This document shows positions 55,709 through 64,000 of a stretch of 64,000 nucleotides of DNA, in pieces. This stretch comes from Bacteroidales bacterium (GTDB lineage: Bacteria; Bacteroidota; Bacteroidia; Bacteroidales; UBA932). The stretch is taken from NCBI GenBank assembly GCA_017398335.1, contig JAFQGK010000035.1, positions 1-64,000 of the forward strand, read 5' to 3'. A model generated the notes under the pieces. It was not told the origin of the DNA. It did not search any database and was given only the letters and a program-made list of their open reading frames with translations. The position numbers were made by a program, and so were the translations under genes. Each line of letters opens with the position of its first letter. Within the stretch, counting starts at the first letter, position 1.

Positions 55709-57826
55709 ATGGGTATGAAATACATCAATATAATTATGATTGCGCTGCTGTTTGCAGCATGCGAGAAGATGCCTTCCGTTTCCAAGACAGCCACAGAAGC
55801 CCCTGCAGTTGTCATAAGCGGAGGATTCGAGTGCACAAAGACTGCCATCACAGATATGAGCGGAACTACAGCAAAAGTCGTATGGACACTCAATGATAGG
55901 ATCGGTATTCTTTCAAAGAGCAACCCTAACGCAATGGCAGTACTTGCAGAGCAAAGCGCCGGACAGGAAACAGGAATCTTCCTTCCTACGGATTCATCAG
56001 TTGGAGGAAGTCAGGAACCTGTAACCTTCACATACCCCGAGACCGGCAATGAAGATTTCTTCATATATTACCCATATGAGGCTTCAACCAAGTACGATAG
56101 CGATAATTCCATCGTAACCTCATCACTGCAGGAGATACAGTTCCAGGACAGACTTGGTGACCTTTCTGTAGGTGAGTACGGGTTCTCATACGGCACATGT
56201 AACGTTAATTCAGAAGAGCGAAAGGTGAACTTCAACCTGACCCACAGAATGGCATATGTATGCTTACGTGCAAACTATGCTGATGCTCCAGGATATCAGC
56301 TGCACTCCGTTCAGTTTATAGACCCTGATAAGAACTGGCCACTTACCGGAAGATTCACATATAATGTTAAGGAAGACATTGTAGCCTCAGTTGAAGGAGC
56401 AGAGTCATACTCTGCTAAAGTTGAAGCTGTAGCCCATGATTTCACTTCAACTCCGGAATCACAGGACCTCTACATGACACTTCTTCCTGGTAATTACAGT
56501 AAGACCACATTCACTGTTGTCGTCAGCTTCATCAATGATAAAGGCAGTACAATCACTGTTCCTATGACTTCACGTCAGGGATGGAATTTCAAGGCCGGAA
56601 CTCTGTCCGTTCTTAATCTCGGAGACATTCATCGTTCAGACTGCATACTTGACTGGTACGAGGTTGAAGAAGTCAGAGATCTTGTCGGAGGTTGGGCATA
56701 CGGTGAGCAGAACTGCTATATGATTACATCTCTCGGATCAGGTAAAGGAAATGCTGAGCTGACAATTCAGGTAAAGGCAAGAGGTGACTTTGCAAAAGTT
56801 GCCGAGCCTGTATACTATGGGTTCATTTCTCACGGAGCCGACATTAATACACGTCGATTCCTTGAATTCGGGGATGGGACCAACAAACAGGATTCATTCG
56901 ATGCAGCAAGAGGTCAGTTCACACCAGCTGAGACCCATAGACTAACCTCTGACTATAAGTTCACTGTATATTCTGTAGACCAGGGGGTCGGTGGCGGTAC
57001 TTTCTCAGTTGTCGGCATCTACGATAAAGATAAGAACCTTCTATGGTCATTCACATTCCAGCGCTATCGTGATTATGATCCACCAAAAGATGTCGAATAC
57101 CCGGAACTTGGTGTAACGCTTATGGACAGAAACCTCGGCTGCGCCAACGGTAACGACAACCTTTCCGGCAACCTTAACAGCTACGCTGCTTACTACCAAT
57201 GGGGACGAAAAGATCCTTTCATGTGGGGAATGGGTCAGCATGCTCAATGGGGGCGAATCGCACGCCCGGACGGATGTGACAGAGCATATGTAGCATCACA
57301 TCCATATAAGATTATAACCCCTCCTTCGGAGAATTCATTCTGGATGGAAGACAACAATATTGACGGACTCTGGGGAGGAAAGAACACAGAAGGAGTACCG
57401 GCTGAGGAGTATATCGGCCATAAAACGGTATACGATCCATGTCCTGAGGGATACCGCGTTCCTGACTACAGGGTACTCAAGCATGTTGCGTCTAAAGCAG
57501 AAAGGCATGAGAGATACAACACAATAGTCAAGTACCATAAAGGGGCAAATGCAGAATATTCGTTCAGCACAGGATGGGGAGGAAGTGAGTTTGCATATCC
57601 TCTTGGAGACGGAAGCTATGACCCATGGCTATACAGTGGACTTCACTATAACTTATCAAGTATGGTGCCCACTTCGTCAGACTCAGGTTACGGATATTGG
57701 AGCAACAGGATGGATGATGAAGGAAGAGCATACGGAATGTACGGCTATTATATCAGTAACTGGACAGAAGGTAACACATTGATGTCCGGTGCAGCAATGG
57801 CTGTACGCTGTCAGAAGGAAGATTGA
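55709..57826 (+). CDS. Fimbrillin-like lipoprotein with a C-terminal Fib_succ_major-like region (paralogue 1)
   Basis: 705 aa; ATG at 55715 is an alternative start. The lipoprotein signal has Cys18 (LLFAACEK). Residues about 30-310 resemble Bacteroidetes fimbrillin-like (Mfa-like) domains: TAKVVWTLNDRIGIL, FFIYYPYEA, NLTHRMAYVCL and FKAGTLSVLNLGDI. The C-terminal 380 residues include VKARGDFAKVAEPVYYGFI, GVTLMDRNLGCANG, YYQWGRKDPF, YDPCPEGYRVPD and a final AAMAVRCQKED, as in Fib_succ_major-type proteins. A related gene follows at 58010. It may be a surface adhesin or glycan binder. Confidence 0.78.
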   Translation: MGMKYINIIMIALLFAACEKMPSVSKTATEAPAVVISGGFECTKTAITDMSGTTAKVVWTLNDRIGILSKSNPNAMAVLAEQSAGQETGIFLPTDSSVGGSQEPVTFTYPETGNEDFFIYYPYEASTKYDSDNSIVTSSLQEIQFQDRLGDLSVGEYGFSYGTCNVNSEERKVNFNLTHRMAYVCLRANYADAPGYQLHSVQFIDPDKNWPLTGRFTYNVKEDIVASVEGAESYSAKVEAVAHDFTSTPESQDLYMTLLPGNYSKTTFTVVVSFINDKGSTITVPMTSRQGWNFKAGTLSVLNLGDIHRSDCILDWYEVEEVRDLVGGWAYGEQNCYMITSLGSGKGNAELTIQVKARGDFAKVAEPVYYGFISHGADINTRRFLEFGDGTNKQDSFDAARGQFTPAETHRLTSDYKFTVYSVDQGVGGGTFSVVGIYDKDKNLLWSFTFQRYRDYDPPKDVEYPELGVTLMDRNLGCANGNDNLSGNLNSYAAYYQWGRKDPFMWGMGQHAQWGRIARPDGCDRAYVASHPYKIITPPSENSFWMEDNNIDGLWGGKNTEGVPAEEYIGHKTVYDPCPEGYRVPDYRVLKHVASKAERHERYNTIVKYHKGANAEYSFSTGWGGSEFAYPLGDGSYDPWLYSGLHYNLSSMVPTSSDSGYGYWSNRMDDEGRAYGMYGYYISNWTEGNTLMSGAAMAVRCQKED

Positions 57827-57846
57827 TAACAAACACATAATACACT

Positions 57847-57996
57847 ATGAAAATGATTGAAACTAACACCAGGTCGGCCCTTATGTATGAGGCTCCCGAA
57901 TGCAAAAGCGTCATCATTGACGTAACAGGTCCGTTATGTGTCAGCATGGCAGAAGATGACGGAAATTCAGGAACATTTGAAGAATTTGAATGGTAA
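57847..57996 (+). CDS. Small 49-aa peptide gene between the fimbrillin-like paralogues
   Basis: ATG 57847 to TAA 57994-57996. The product starts MKMIETNTRSALMYEAPECK, continues with a hydrophobic stretch (SVIIDVTGPLCVSM), and ends in an acidic Gly/Glu tail (AEDDGNSGTFEEFEW). There is no signal peptide. It fits the 20-nt and 13-nt gaps to its neighbours, as expected for a co-transcribed gene. It resembles short uncharacterised Bacteroidales peptides with a Y-x-x-P start and an acidic, aromatic-ended tail; this is from memory, not a search. A precursor-peptide role is possible but not shown. Confidence 0.7.
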   Translation: MKMIETNTRSALMYEAPECKSVIIDVTGPLCVSMAEDDGNSGTFEEFEW

Positions 57997-58009
57997 AGGA
58001 GGACAAGGT

Positions 58010-60070
58010 ATGAAAAAGACGTTTTTAATGTTAGCAATTGTACTGTCTGCATTTGCAGCATGTACAAAAGAGTCTCTTGTAGAGAATGCTCAGAACCCTT
58101 CATCAAATTTTACATTCAAGTGTGAACTCCCTGCGACCAAGATAGCACTTGGCGAGAAAGAAGGCAATATCTATAAGACAGTATGGGAAACTGGAGATGT
58201 ACTGAAGGTTGTCAAGGCATCAGACAACACTGAACTTGCCGTTGTCACCCTTAGCGAAGGTGCCGGCACCTCAAATGGTACTTTCAATGTGACATCAGGA
58301 ACTCTTACTGCTGGAGATGAAGTTGTGCTCGTATACGGTGAAACTTCCATTCCTGCTGTCCAGACACAGGCTGCTGCAGGAGAATGTGACCTCATCACCT
58401 CAGCAAAGTCAGAAACAGTGACAGTAACAGAGGGTGTTCCTGTCCCATTCACACTCTCTCATGAAATCGCTCTCGTAAGATTCGAAGTATCATCTACTGA
58501 GTTTGCAGGTCTGGAGCTTACCAGCGTTATGCTTTACTCAGAAGGTTCAGTGCTCGCAGGCTCTGACTCGGATAATGTAAGAGTCAATCTCAATGCACCA
58601 TCTGCACTTAGCGGCAAACAGGAAGCATGGCTTGCTGCAATGCCTGTAGAAACAGCAACTGATTTCTATGCTGTTGCAACAATGAAGGGTACAGACAAGA
58701 CTGTAACTATCCCTGTTAAGTTTGAGAACAAGACCCTCGCAAAAGGAAAGGTGAATGTCATCAAGCTCAACAACCTTACCATTGAATCAAATGCATGCCC
58801 GGAGTGGTATGAACCAGTCGAGACAAGAGACCTGATGGATGGATATGCATATGGAGCAGAGAACACCTATATGATCTGCAGTGCTGCATCAGGTGACACA
58901 CGCATGAATGTCGTAGTAAAGGCTCGTGGTGACTTCAGCAAGGTGTCTAAGCCGACATACTATGGCTTCATCATGACAAATGACAAGATTGATTGGAACC
59001 GCAAGTTCCTCAAGTTCACTGACGGTCATGCAAGTCAGGACACTTATGACGATACAAAAAAGAATTTTGTACCATCAGAGAGCCATACCATTGATGCAAA
59101 CTGCTCATTCGATGTCCTCTCAGTAGACATGAACACCGGTGGAGCAACCTACTCAGTAGTTGCCATATACAATGCTGACAAAGATCTCATCTGGTCATTC
59201 ATGTTCCAGCGTTACCGCGAAAACGACCCTCCATGTGATGTTTATTACAGTGATCTTGGAGTTACTGTGCTTGATAGAGCATTAGGTCAGTCCAATGGAC
59301 GTGCAAATCTGGTATCCCACACAGAGTCCGGTACATTGAACAGCTATGCTGCATACTTCCAGTGGGGAAGAAAAGATCCATTCCCAGCAATGTCACAGAC
59401 AGATTACAATAACGGAAAGCAGCCTAACATGTACGGAAAATACAGACCAGACGGTACTGTAGCTGAAAACAAGACCACTGCTGGTGACCATACCTCAACT
59501 ATCGAGAATGCAATCAGACATCCATACAAGGCTATTCTTTGCAGCACTACCAATAACTGGATGCAAGACATTCCGAACCTTTGGGGTGGCGTAAACAACA
59601 CAAACGGATGGTTTGATCCTAATGGTGTAGGACATAAGACTATCTACGACCCATGTCCAGCAGGATACCGTGTATGCGACGGTAGAGTAATCAATGAGGT
59701 TGTAACCAAAGCTTCACGTTGGGAAAGATATAGTATACATCAGAGAGAGCAGGAATATGATCATCCAACTTATTTCGGAGGAAGCTGTCTTGCATATTCA
59801 ATTGATGGACAGCCACTTGACGAAGAGGCTGGAACAAATGTAGATTACTGGCTTTACTCTGGTTATTCAAGAGCTGCATGGGGTGGTCTTTATAATTATT
59901 TCGCTACTTTATCAGATCAGGGTGGTCTATATTGGACCAATGCACTTTGCTCAAATGGCCAGCCAGGTATGTATCAGTTCAATTTCCCTAATGGAAGCGG
60001 AAAGATGTCAATGGTGGGAGGCAACACAGGTGCATCAACCCTTATGGCAGTACGTTGTCAGAAAATCTGA
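58010..60070 (+). CDS. Fimbrillin-like lipoprotein with a C-terminal Fib_succ_major-like region (paralogue 2)
   Basis: 686 aa from the ATG at 58010, which has a strong AAAGGAGG ribosome-binding site (57995-58002), unusual for this group, and gives lipoprotein Cys18 (SAFAACTKE). A longer frame from 57938 overlaps the small peptide gene and is rejected. The N-terminal part is fimbrillin-like (TKIALGEKEGNIYKTVWETG, then FTLSHEIALVRFEV). The C-terminal region parallels the previous gene: VKARGDFSKVSKPTYYGFI, GVTVLDRALGQSNG, YFQWGRKDPF, YDPCPAGYRVCD and LMAVRCQKI. It is a diverged duplicate. Confidence 0.8.
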   Translation: MKKTFLMLAIVLSAFAACTKESLVENAQNPSSNFTFKCELPATKIALGEKEGNIYKTVWETGDVLKVVKASDNTELAVVTLSEGAGTSNGTFNVTSGTLTAGDEVVLVYGETSIPAVQTQAAAGECDLITSAKSETVTVTEGVPVPFTLSHEIALVRFEVSSTEFAGLELTSVMLYSEGSVLAGSDSDNVRVNLNAPSALSGKQEAWLAAMPVETATDFYAVATMKGTDKTVTIPVKFENKTLAKGKVNVIKLNNLTIESNACPEWYEPVETRDLMDGYAYGAENTYMICSAASGDTRMNVVVKARGDFSKVSKPTYYGFIMTNDKIDWNRKFLKFTDGHASQDTYDDTKKNFVPSESHTIDANCSFDVLSVDMNTGGATYSVVAIYNADKDLIWSFMFQRYRENDPPCDVYYSDLGVTVLDRALGQSNGRANLVSHTESGTLNSYAAYFQWGRKDPFPAMSQTDYNNGKQPNMYGKYRPDGTVAENKTTAGDHTSTIENAIRHPYKAILCSTTNNWMQDIPNLWGGVNNTNGWFDPNGVGHKTIYDPCPAGYRVCDGRVINEVVTKASRWERYSIHQREQEYDHPTYFGGSCLAYSIDGQPLDEEAGTNVDYWLYSGYSRAAWGGLYNYFATLSDQGGLYWTNALCSNGQPGMYQFNFPNGSGKMSMVGGNTGASTLMAVRCQKI

Positions 60071-60106
60071 TTATAAAGAATTACATAAACATCTGATAAT
60101 ATCATT

Positions 60107-61726
60107 ATGAAAGGAGCAATCAAGAATATTGCTGCTGCTATTGCACTCGGAATGGTGTGTCAAATAGCAACTGCCCAGTTGCCTAAGCTCAATATAAAAC
60201 AGCTTCGAAAACAGGCAGAGAAGGAATACCTTAAGCCTGTAAGCCCTGGTTATGAGGGAAAACATCCGTTCTGGAATGTATATTCAACAAAATTCATCTA
60301 TGCCCCTGCCTTTGATTTCAAGGAAGTGGAGGGTGCGGTAGAATACCTCTATACTTTAAGTCAGGGAGATAAAGTGTGGACCTTCAAGGATAAGAAGCCA
60401 TATCACGGACTTGGCCCGGTATGGGGTGAAATTCCTGTAGGCAAGACATCACTCAAGGTTGAGGCTCTTGACAAGAAAGGTGAAGTAATCGCAGTTGCAG
60501 GCGAAAGGAATTTCCTCCGCGACTTCGGATTTACAGGAGACTACCCTGCCGCAGCGCGATCATACAAGGAGAGCGCAATCAAAGGTCTTCTTTATATCCA
60601 CTACAACCCGGCTATCCAGAATTGGAAGAACCAGACAGTACCGGATATGGGCTATCTGCACAACACCTATCCTTGTAAGTCAGTAAGCGGTACTATCCGT
60701 GCGGAAATGCTCATTGCCAAGCTCATCCCATCTTTGAGAGAGGAGGCATTGGCCATCAGCCGCAATGCAGCTGAATTCCTTATGAGTTCAAGCCAGCCGG
60801 CTGACGCTCCATTGGCATACTTCCCTCCTACATATTATGGCAATATCTTCGCATCTGCAAAGAATGTTGGCAAGACTATGAGTATGGAGGCAACAAAAGC
60901 CGCAAACGCACTGCTTGACCTATATGATGAAACAGGTGACAAGAAGTACTTCGAGCATGTTCTCAACATTCTCAGAACATACCAGAAACTTCAGGCAAAG
61001 GATGGTTCTATTCCTATCAAGTTCATAGTTGAGACAGGAGAGCCTGATAACGATGTCTGCGCAAGGCTTCATCCTATCCTTGGTCTTACAAGACGTATTC
61101 ATGACCAGTACGGCGTAACTGAATTTGAAGGAATGCGCCAGGCTGCCCAGAAGTGGATGGAGACTGTAGCATTCAAGGACTTCGACATGGTACCTCAGTT
61201 TGAGGATATCAGAGCCAAGGTTCCTATGTACACAGGACTTACTCACTGGACATGCGTGCCTTATGCAACATATCGTATGACATTCTGCGATGTTGATGAA
61301 GAAGAGCTCAAGACTCTTAAGGAGTTCCTCGATTTCAGTGAAGATCAGTTTGCAAACTGGGATTGTATTCCTGATGAGAAAGGCCTGAAGGTATGGCTGA
61401 CTCCAGGTGTAATCGAGCAGTACAAGTACAAAGTACTCGTAGACGATAGCGCAGCCAACATGGCTTCAGGATGGTTGGCATACTATCAGAAGACTGGTGA
61501 CAAACTTGCTCTTGCAAAGGCATTGGCAATGGTAAATCAGATGACAAACGTTCAGTCGCCTGAAAGTGGACTTATTCCTACAGTGTGGAAGTACAGACCT
61601 GCCAGAAAGGACAACCCAAGCGACCACTGGTTCAGCTGCCTCTACATCACTTGCAACACACTTCTACGTTTTGCTCAGTTGGAAGATCCTAAGAGTGTAG
61701 ACTTTGACCTTACATTCTGGTTCTGA
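60107..61726 (+). CDS. Secreted protein with a predicted six-hairpin (alpha/alpha) barrel
   Basis: 539 aa. A signal peptide ends ...QIATAQ. Residues about 45-140 look like a beta-sandwich. From about 145 to 530 there are repeating helical hairpins with conserved aromatic and acidic residues (ATKAANALLDLYDETGDKKY; DDSAANMASGWLAYYQKTGD; SDHWFSCLYITCNTLLRFAQ). This is the pattern of six-hairpin glycosidases, lyases and epimerases. No family-defining catalytic motif is recognised. As the last gene of the operon it is the best candidate for an enzyme acting on the imported ligand. Confidence 0.65.
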   Translation: MKGAIKNIAAAIALGMVCQIATAQLPKLNIKQLRKQAEKEYLKPVSPGYEGKHPFWNVYSTKFIYAPAFDFKEVEGAVEYLYTLSQGDKVWTFKDKKPYHGLGPVWGEIPVGKTSLKVEALDKKGEVIAVAGERNFLRDFGFTGDYPAAARSYKESAIKGLLYIHYNPAIQNWKNQTVPDMGYLHNTYPCKSVSGTIRAEMLIAKLIPSLREEALAISRNAAEFLMSSSQPADAPLAYFPPTYYGNIFASAKNVGKTMSMEATKAANALLDLYDETGDKKYFEHVLNILRTYQKLQAKDGSIPIKFIVETGEPDNDVCARLHPILGLTRRIHDQYGVTEFEGMRQAAQKWMETVAFKDFDMVPQFEDIRAKVPMYTGLTHWTCVPYATYRMTFCDVDEEELKTLKEFLDFSEDQFANWDCIPDEKGLKVWLTPGVIEQYKYKVLVDDSAANMASGWLAYYQKTGDKLALAKALAMVNQMTNVQSPESGLIPTVWKYRPARKDNPSDHWFSCLYITCNTLLRFAQLEDPKSVDFDLTFWF

Positions 61727-61776
61727 TGAATTTAGAGGGCGAAACATCCTATAACTGAATATTACTTTTAACTAGT

Positions 61777-61822
61777 CTGTGTTCTCACTATCTGTATGAA
61801 GAAGTGAGAACACAGTTCTTAT
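61777..61822 (+). terminator. Terminator of the FecI/FecR uptake operon
   Basis: CTGTGTTCTCACT (61777-61789) pairs perfectly with AGTGAGAACACAG (61803-61815) around a 13-nt loop, followed by TTCTTAT. The 235 bp between 61727 and 61962 otherwise hold only the promoter of the next gene. Confidence 0.8.
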
Positions 61823-61912
61823 AATCTGGCCTAGACAAATAATTGTTCAAGGCACAAGATGTGCATTCCTTTTGAAACCTAAAATAACGCGGTCACAATC
61901 CGATATTTTTAC

Positions 61913-61920
61913 TATTTTTG
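61913..61920 (+). promoter_or_regulatory. -7 box of the TamB-like gene
   Basis: TATTTTTG matches TAnnTTTG, about 43 nt before the TTG start candidate at 61963. Confidence 0.55.
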
Positions 61921-61962
61921 CAAGTTGGACCATAATAAACTTTCAAGACCATAAAAAGAGCA

Positions 61963-64000
61963 TTGAAAATAGTCTGGCGTGTAATGGTAGCCATCGCAGC
62001 AGTCATTTTTGCAGGAGCACTGATTCTACAGCTCCCGCAGGTCCAGACATTTGCAGTTTCCAAGGTTACGGATATACTCTCCGAGAAACTTGATGGAAAC
62101 ATAACATTCGAAAAGCTGCACTTCAGGCCATTCACGACACTCGTCTTGAAGAACGTGTCCATAACGGACAGGAATCCGGCAAAAGACCCCGCAGCTCCGA
62201 AGAAGGAAGTCATCGACACATTCTTCAGGGCCGGCTACATAATCGCAAAGTTTTCCCTTGAAGGGCTTACCGGTTCTGAAGGTATACACATAAGGAAGGC
62301 ATACATAAGCGATGCGCAGATGAATCTGGTCCTTGAGAATGCTCCGGCAGGCTCTGAAAAAGGAATGGAAAATCTTTCCCGCATATTCCGTCTCAAGAAA
62401 GGGAAGAAAGACAAAAAACAGCCTAAGGATAAAGAATTATTCCATATCAGGAAGGTTGAAATCAACAATATGGGCTTTGCCCTGATCAACCACAAGTCCA
62501 AGAAGACCCCATACTCAGGAGGAATCAACTGGAATGATATGGACATCAAGAACATACGCATCAACGCCAGAGACCTGATGTTCAAAAGCGGCGTCATGTC
62601 GGGAGAACTGGACCAGCTGTCTTTCAGGGAGAAGAGCGGTTTCACATGCAGATCCATCTCCGGAAAGGCCAAGGTGGGCAACGGAAGGACGATTGTGGAG
62701 GACCTTAAACTGGACGACGGCCTTTCAGACATCAATCTTCCTCTGTACATGATGAGCTACAACAGTGCAGAAGATTTCGGGGACTACATCAACAAAGTCC
62801 GGATGGACGCAATCATTGATGATAGCAAAATAGACTTCCGCACAATATCATATTTTGCTCCATCCTTGAAAGACAACCGGCTTATAGTCAGTGCATCAGG
62901 AAAAGTTGACGGATTTGTAAGAGATCTCAGATTCAATGAAATCAAAGCGAAATCAGCTGCCGGCGGATTCTCGGGCACAGTCAACGGCAGGCTTACCGGA
63001 CTTCCGGACATAGAGAACACCGGCATCGAAGCCACTGTGAATGATTTCAATATAACCACAGAGGGACTGGGACTCTTCGTCAGCGAATGGATGAAGCAGG
63101 GAGAACTTGACTTGAGCAGATTCGCAAAGGGAACGATATTCATGGTGGACGCATCGGCAAAAGGTCTGCTTGACAGGATGGAAGCGACCGCCTCGATTTC
63201 TTCACTGATAGGAAATGCCGAAGCCGATGCAGTGCTTACAGACCTTACGAATGCTGACAAGCCTATTGGCATAGACGGAGTCATCAAGACGGACAATCTG
63301 GACCTCGGTAGGATAATAGGCACGGACATAATTCACGAAACCACCCTCAGAGCAGGGTTGAAGGCAAGACTGTCATCAGGATTCCCTGATGTTGCGATCG
63401 ATTCTCTCATCGTGGACAGAATGGTGTTGAACGACTACGGATATACAGGTATAGCTGCTGCGGGAAAGCTGTCCGAGAAAGCCTTCGACGGTAGGATCAT
63501 ATGCAATGATCCGAACCTGAATTTCCTCTTCCAGGGAACATTTGCCCTGTCAAGCAAGACCAGGAACGCACTCTACCAGTTCTATGCGAACATAGGACAT
63601 GCAGACCTGTACGCAATGAACATCGACAAGAGAGGCATCTCAAGAGTCCAGCTCCAGACCAACGCCAATTTTACCCGCACTGGTCAGGGAGACATACTCG
63701 GTAAGATAGACATCGGAGGTCTCAGACTGGAAAACGATCTTGGAAAATATGACATAGGAGACATAAGCCTCACCTCCCATACCGCCGGCAGCAATTGGAA
63801 GGTAAGACTCAACTCCTCATTTGCGGACGGTGCATATAACGGCACGGCATCGGTCGGCAAGTTCGTCAAGGATCTTAAAGATATAACACTTAGGAAGGAG
63901 ATACCTGCATTGTTCAGCGATCAAGGAACAGAATGGGCAGGAAACAGCTATGAGCTTTATTTCAGATGCCACGACTCGATGGACATAATGTCATTTGCCA
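61963..64000 (+). CDS. TamB/AsmA-like translocation and assembly protein (5' part)
   Basis: The frame is open to the window end (679 codons seen; 3' end missing). Two in-frame TAA codons at about 61932-61937 limit the start. Candidates are TTG 61963, ATA 61951 (would read as a typical xKRALKIVWR start) or ATG 61984 within the first helix. One N-terminal transmembrane helix (VMVAIAAVIFAGALILQLPQ) is followed by FEKLHFRPFTTLVLKNVSI and a long stretch of short beta-strands, as in inner-membrane-anchored TamB/AsmA bridge proteins. These help lipid or protein movement to the outer membrane. Bacteroidetes relatives usually have well over 1000 residues. Confidence 0.75.
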   Translation, partial: MKIVWRVMVAIAAVIFAGALILQLPQVQTFAVSKVTDILSEKLDGNITFEKLHFRPFTTLVLKNVSITDRNPAKDPAAPKKEVIDTFFRAGYIIAKFSLEGLTGSEGIHIRKAYISDAQMNLVLENAPAGSEKGMENLSRIFRLKKGKKDKKQPKDKELFHIRKVEINNMGFALINHKSKKTPYSGGINWNDMDIKNIRINARDLMFKSGVMSGELDQLSFREKSGFTCRSISGKAKVGNGRTIVEDLKLDDGLSDINLPLYMMSYNSAEDFGDYINKVRMDAIIDDSKIDFRTISYFAPSLKDNRLIVSASGKVDGFVRDLRFNEIKAKSAAGGFSGTVNGRLTGLPDIENTGIEATVNDFNITTEGLGLFVSEWMKQGELDLSRFAKGTIFMVDASAKGLLDRMEATASISSLIGNAEADAVLTDLTNADKPIGIDGVIKTDNLDLGRIIGTDIIHETTLRAGLKARLSSGFPDVAIDSLIVDRMVLNDYGYTGIAAAGKLSEKAFDGRIICNDPNLNFLFQGTFALSSKTRNALYQFYANIGHADLYAMNIDKRGISRVQLQTNANFTRTGQGDILGKIDIGGLRLENDLGKYDIGDISLTSHTAGSNWKVRLNSSFADGAYNGTASVGKFVKDLKDITLRKEIPALFSDQGTEWAGNSYELYFRCHDSMDIMSFA

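Noticed and set aside
62235-63329. Two minus-strand frames (171 and 181 codons) in the last 2 kb
   Set aside because: The plus-strand TamB-like frame is open throughout and has a membrane helix and family-like sequence; the minus frames are Ser/Leu/Pro-rich shadows.
1-64000. tRNA or rRNA genes and phage or integrative-element genes
   Set aside because: Intergenic gaps were read for cloverleaf-like sequence and coding regions for integrase, transposase and conjugation motifs; none was convincing.

Overview
The window looks like chromosomal DNA of a gut-type Bacteroidales bacterium. Evidence: two SusC/SusD outer-membrane uptake systems, many Bacteroidetes lipoproteins, and recurrent Bacteroidetes-type -7 promoter boxes (TAnnTTTG) a short distance upstream of genes. 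The family also shows in FecI/FecR-type sigma/anti-sigma regulation and in DUF1735-, fimbrillin- and TamB-like proteins. I cannot assign a genus from the sequence alone. TAG is used as an ordinary stop codon in several genes. No tRNA, rRNA, CRISPR array, integrase or transposase gene was seen.

Layout. (1) 1-10160: a putative phase-variable uptake locus. A 2.75-kb segment carrying a surface lipoprotein gene and an outward-facing promoter is flanked by perfect inverted repeats of at least 119 bp. The right repeat is the leader of a susC-susD-metallophosphoesterase operon. (2) 10151-22226: mostly housekeeping genes (helix-hairpin-helix protein, rsmI, tdk, M16 and M28 peptidases, a GH109-like lipoprotein, an ettA gene interrupted by an in-frame amber codon, and a membrane-bound AraC regulator), plus a 172-bp palindromic element at 16081-16252. 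(3) 22326-28896: a minus-strand operon of SPOR lipoprotein, a degenerate M28 domain fused to a TonB C-terminal domain, leuS and two yitT paralogues. (4) 28989-46379: capA-like/phoH, gyrA/TPR, clpC, an AI-2E transporter/two hydrolases/CotH operon, and tsaD/FAD-oxidoreductase/M64 peptidase. Short palindromic and tandem repeats lie between genes here and, in one case, inside a coding sequence. (5) 46562-61726: an eleven-gene operon with its own FecI sigma factor and FecR anti-sigma factor, an STN-bearing SusC and a SusD. It also encodes a Big2/propeller-like lipoprotein, two small lipoproteins, two large paralogous fimbrillin-like lipoproteins with an unannotated 49-aa peptide gene between them, and a putative six-hairpin enzyme. 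It ends at a strong terminator. (6) 61963-64000: the 5' part of a TamB-like gene running off the window.

How the parts fit. The two uptake systems appear to be controlled in different ways. The first seems to be switched by DNA inversion, which would move a promoter between the susC seen here and an unseen gene to the left. The second seems to be controlled by trans-envelope signalling, from SusC through its STN domain to FecR and then the sigma factor. The most notable items are the invertible segment, the amber codon in ettA, the inactive-looking M28-TonB fusion, the palindromic repeat translated inside the FAD oxidoreductase, and the small peptide gene between the fimbrillin-like paralogues.
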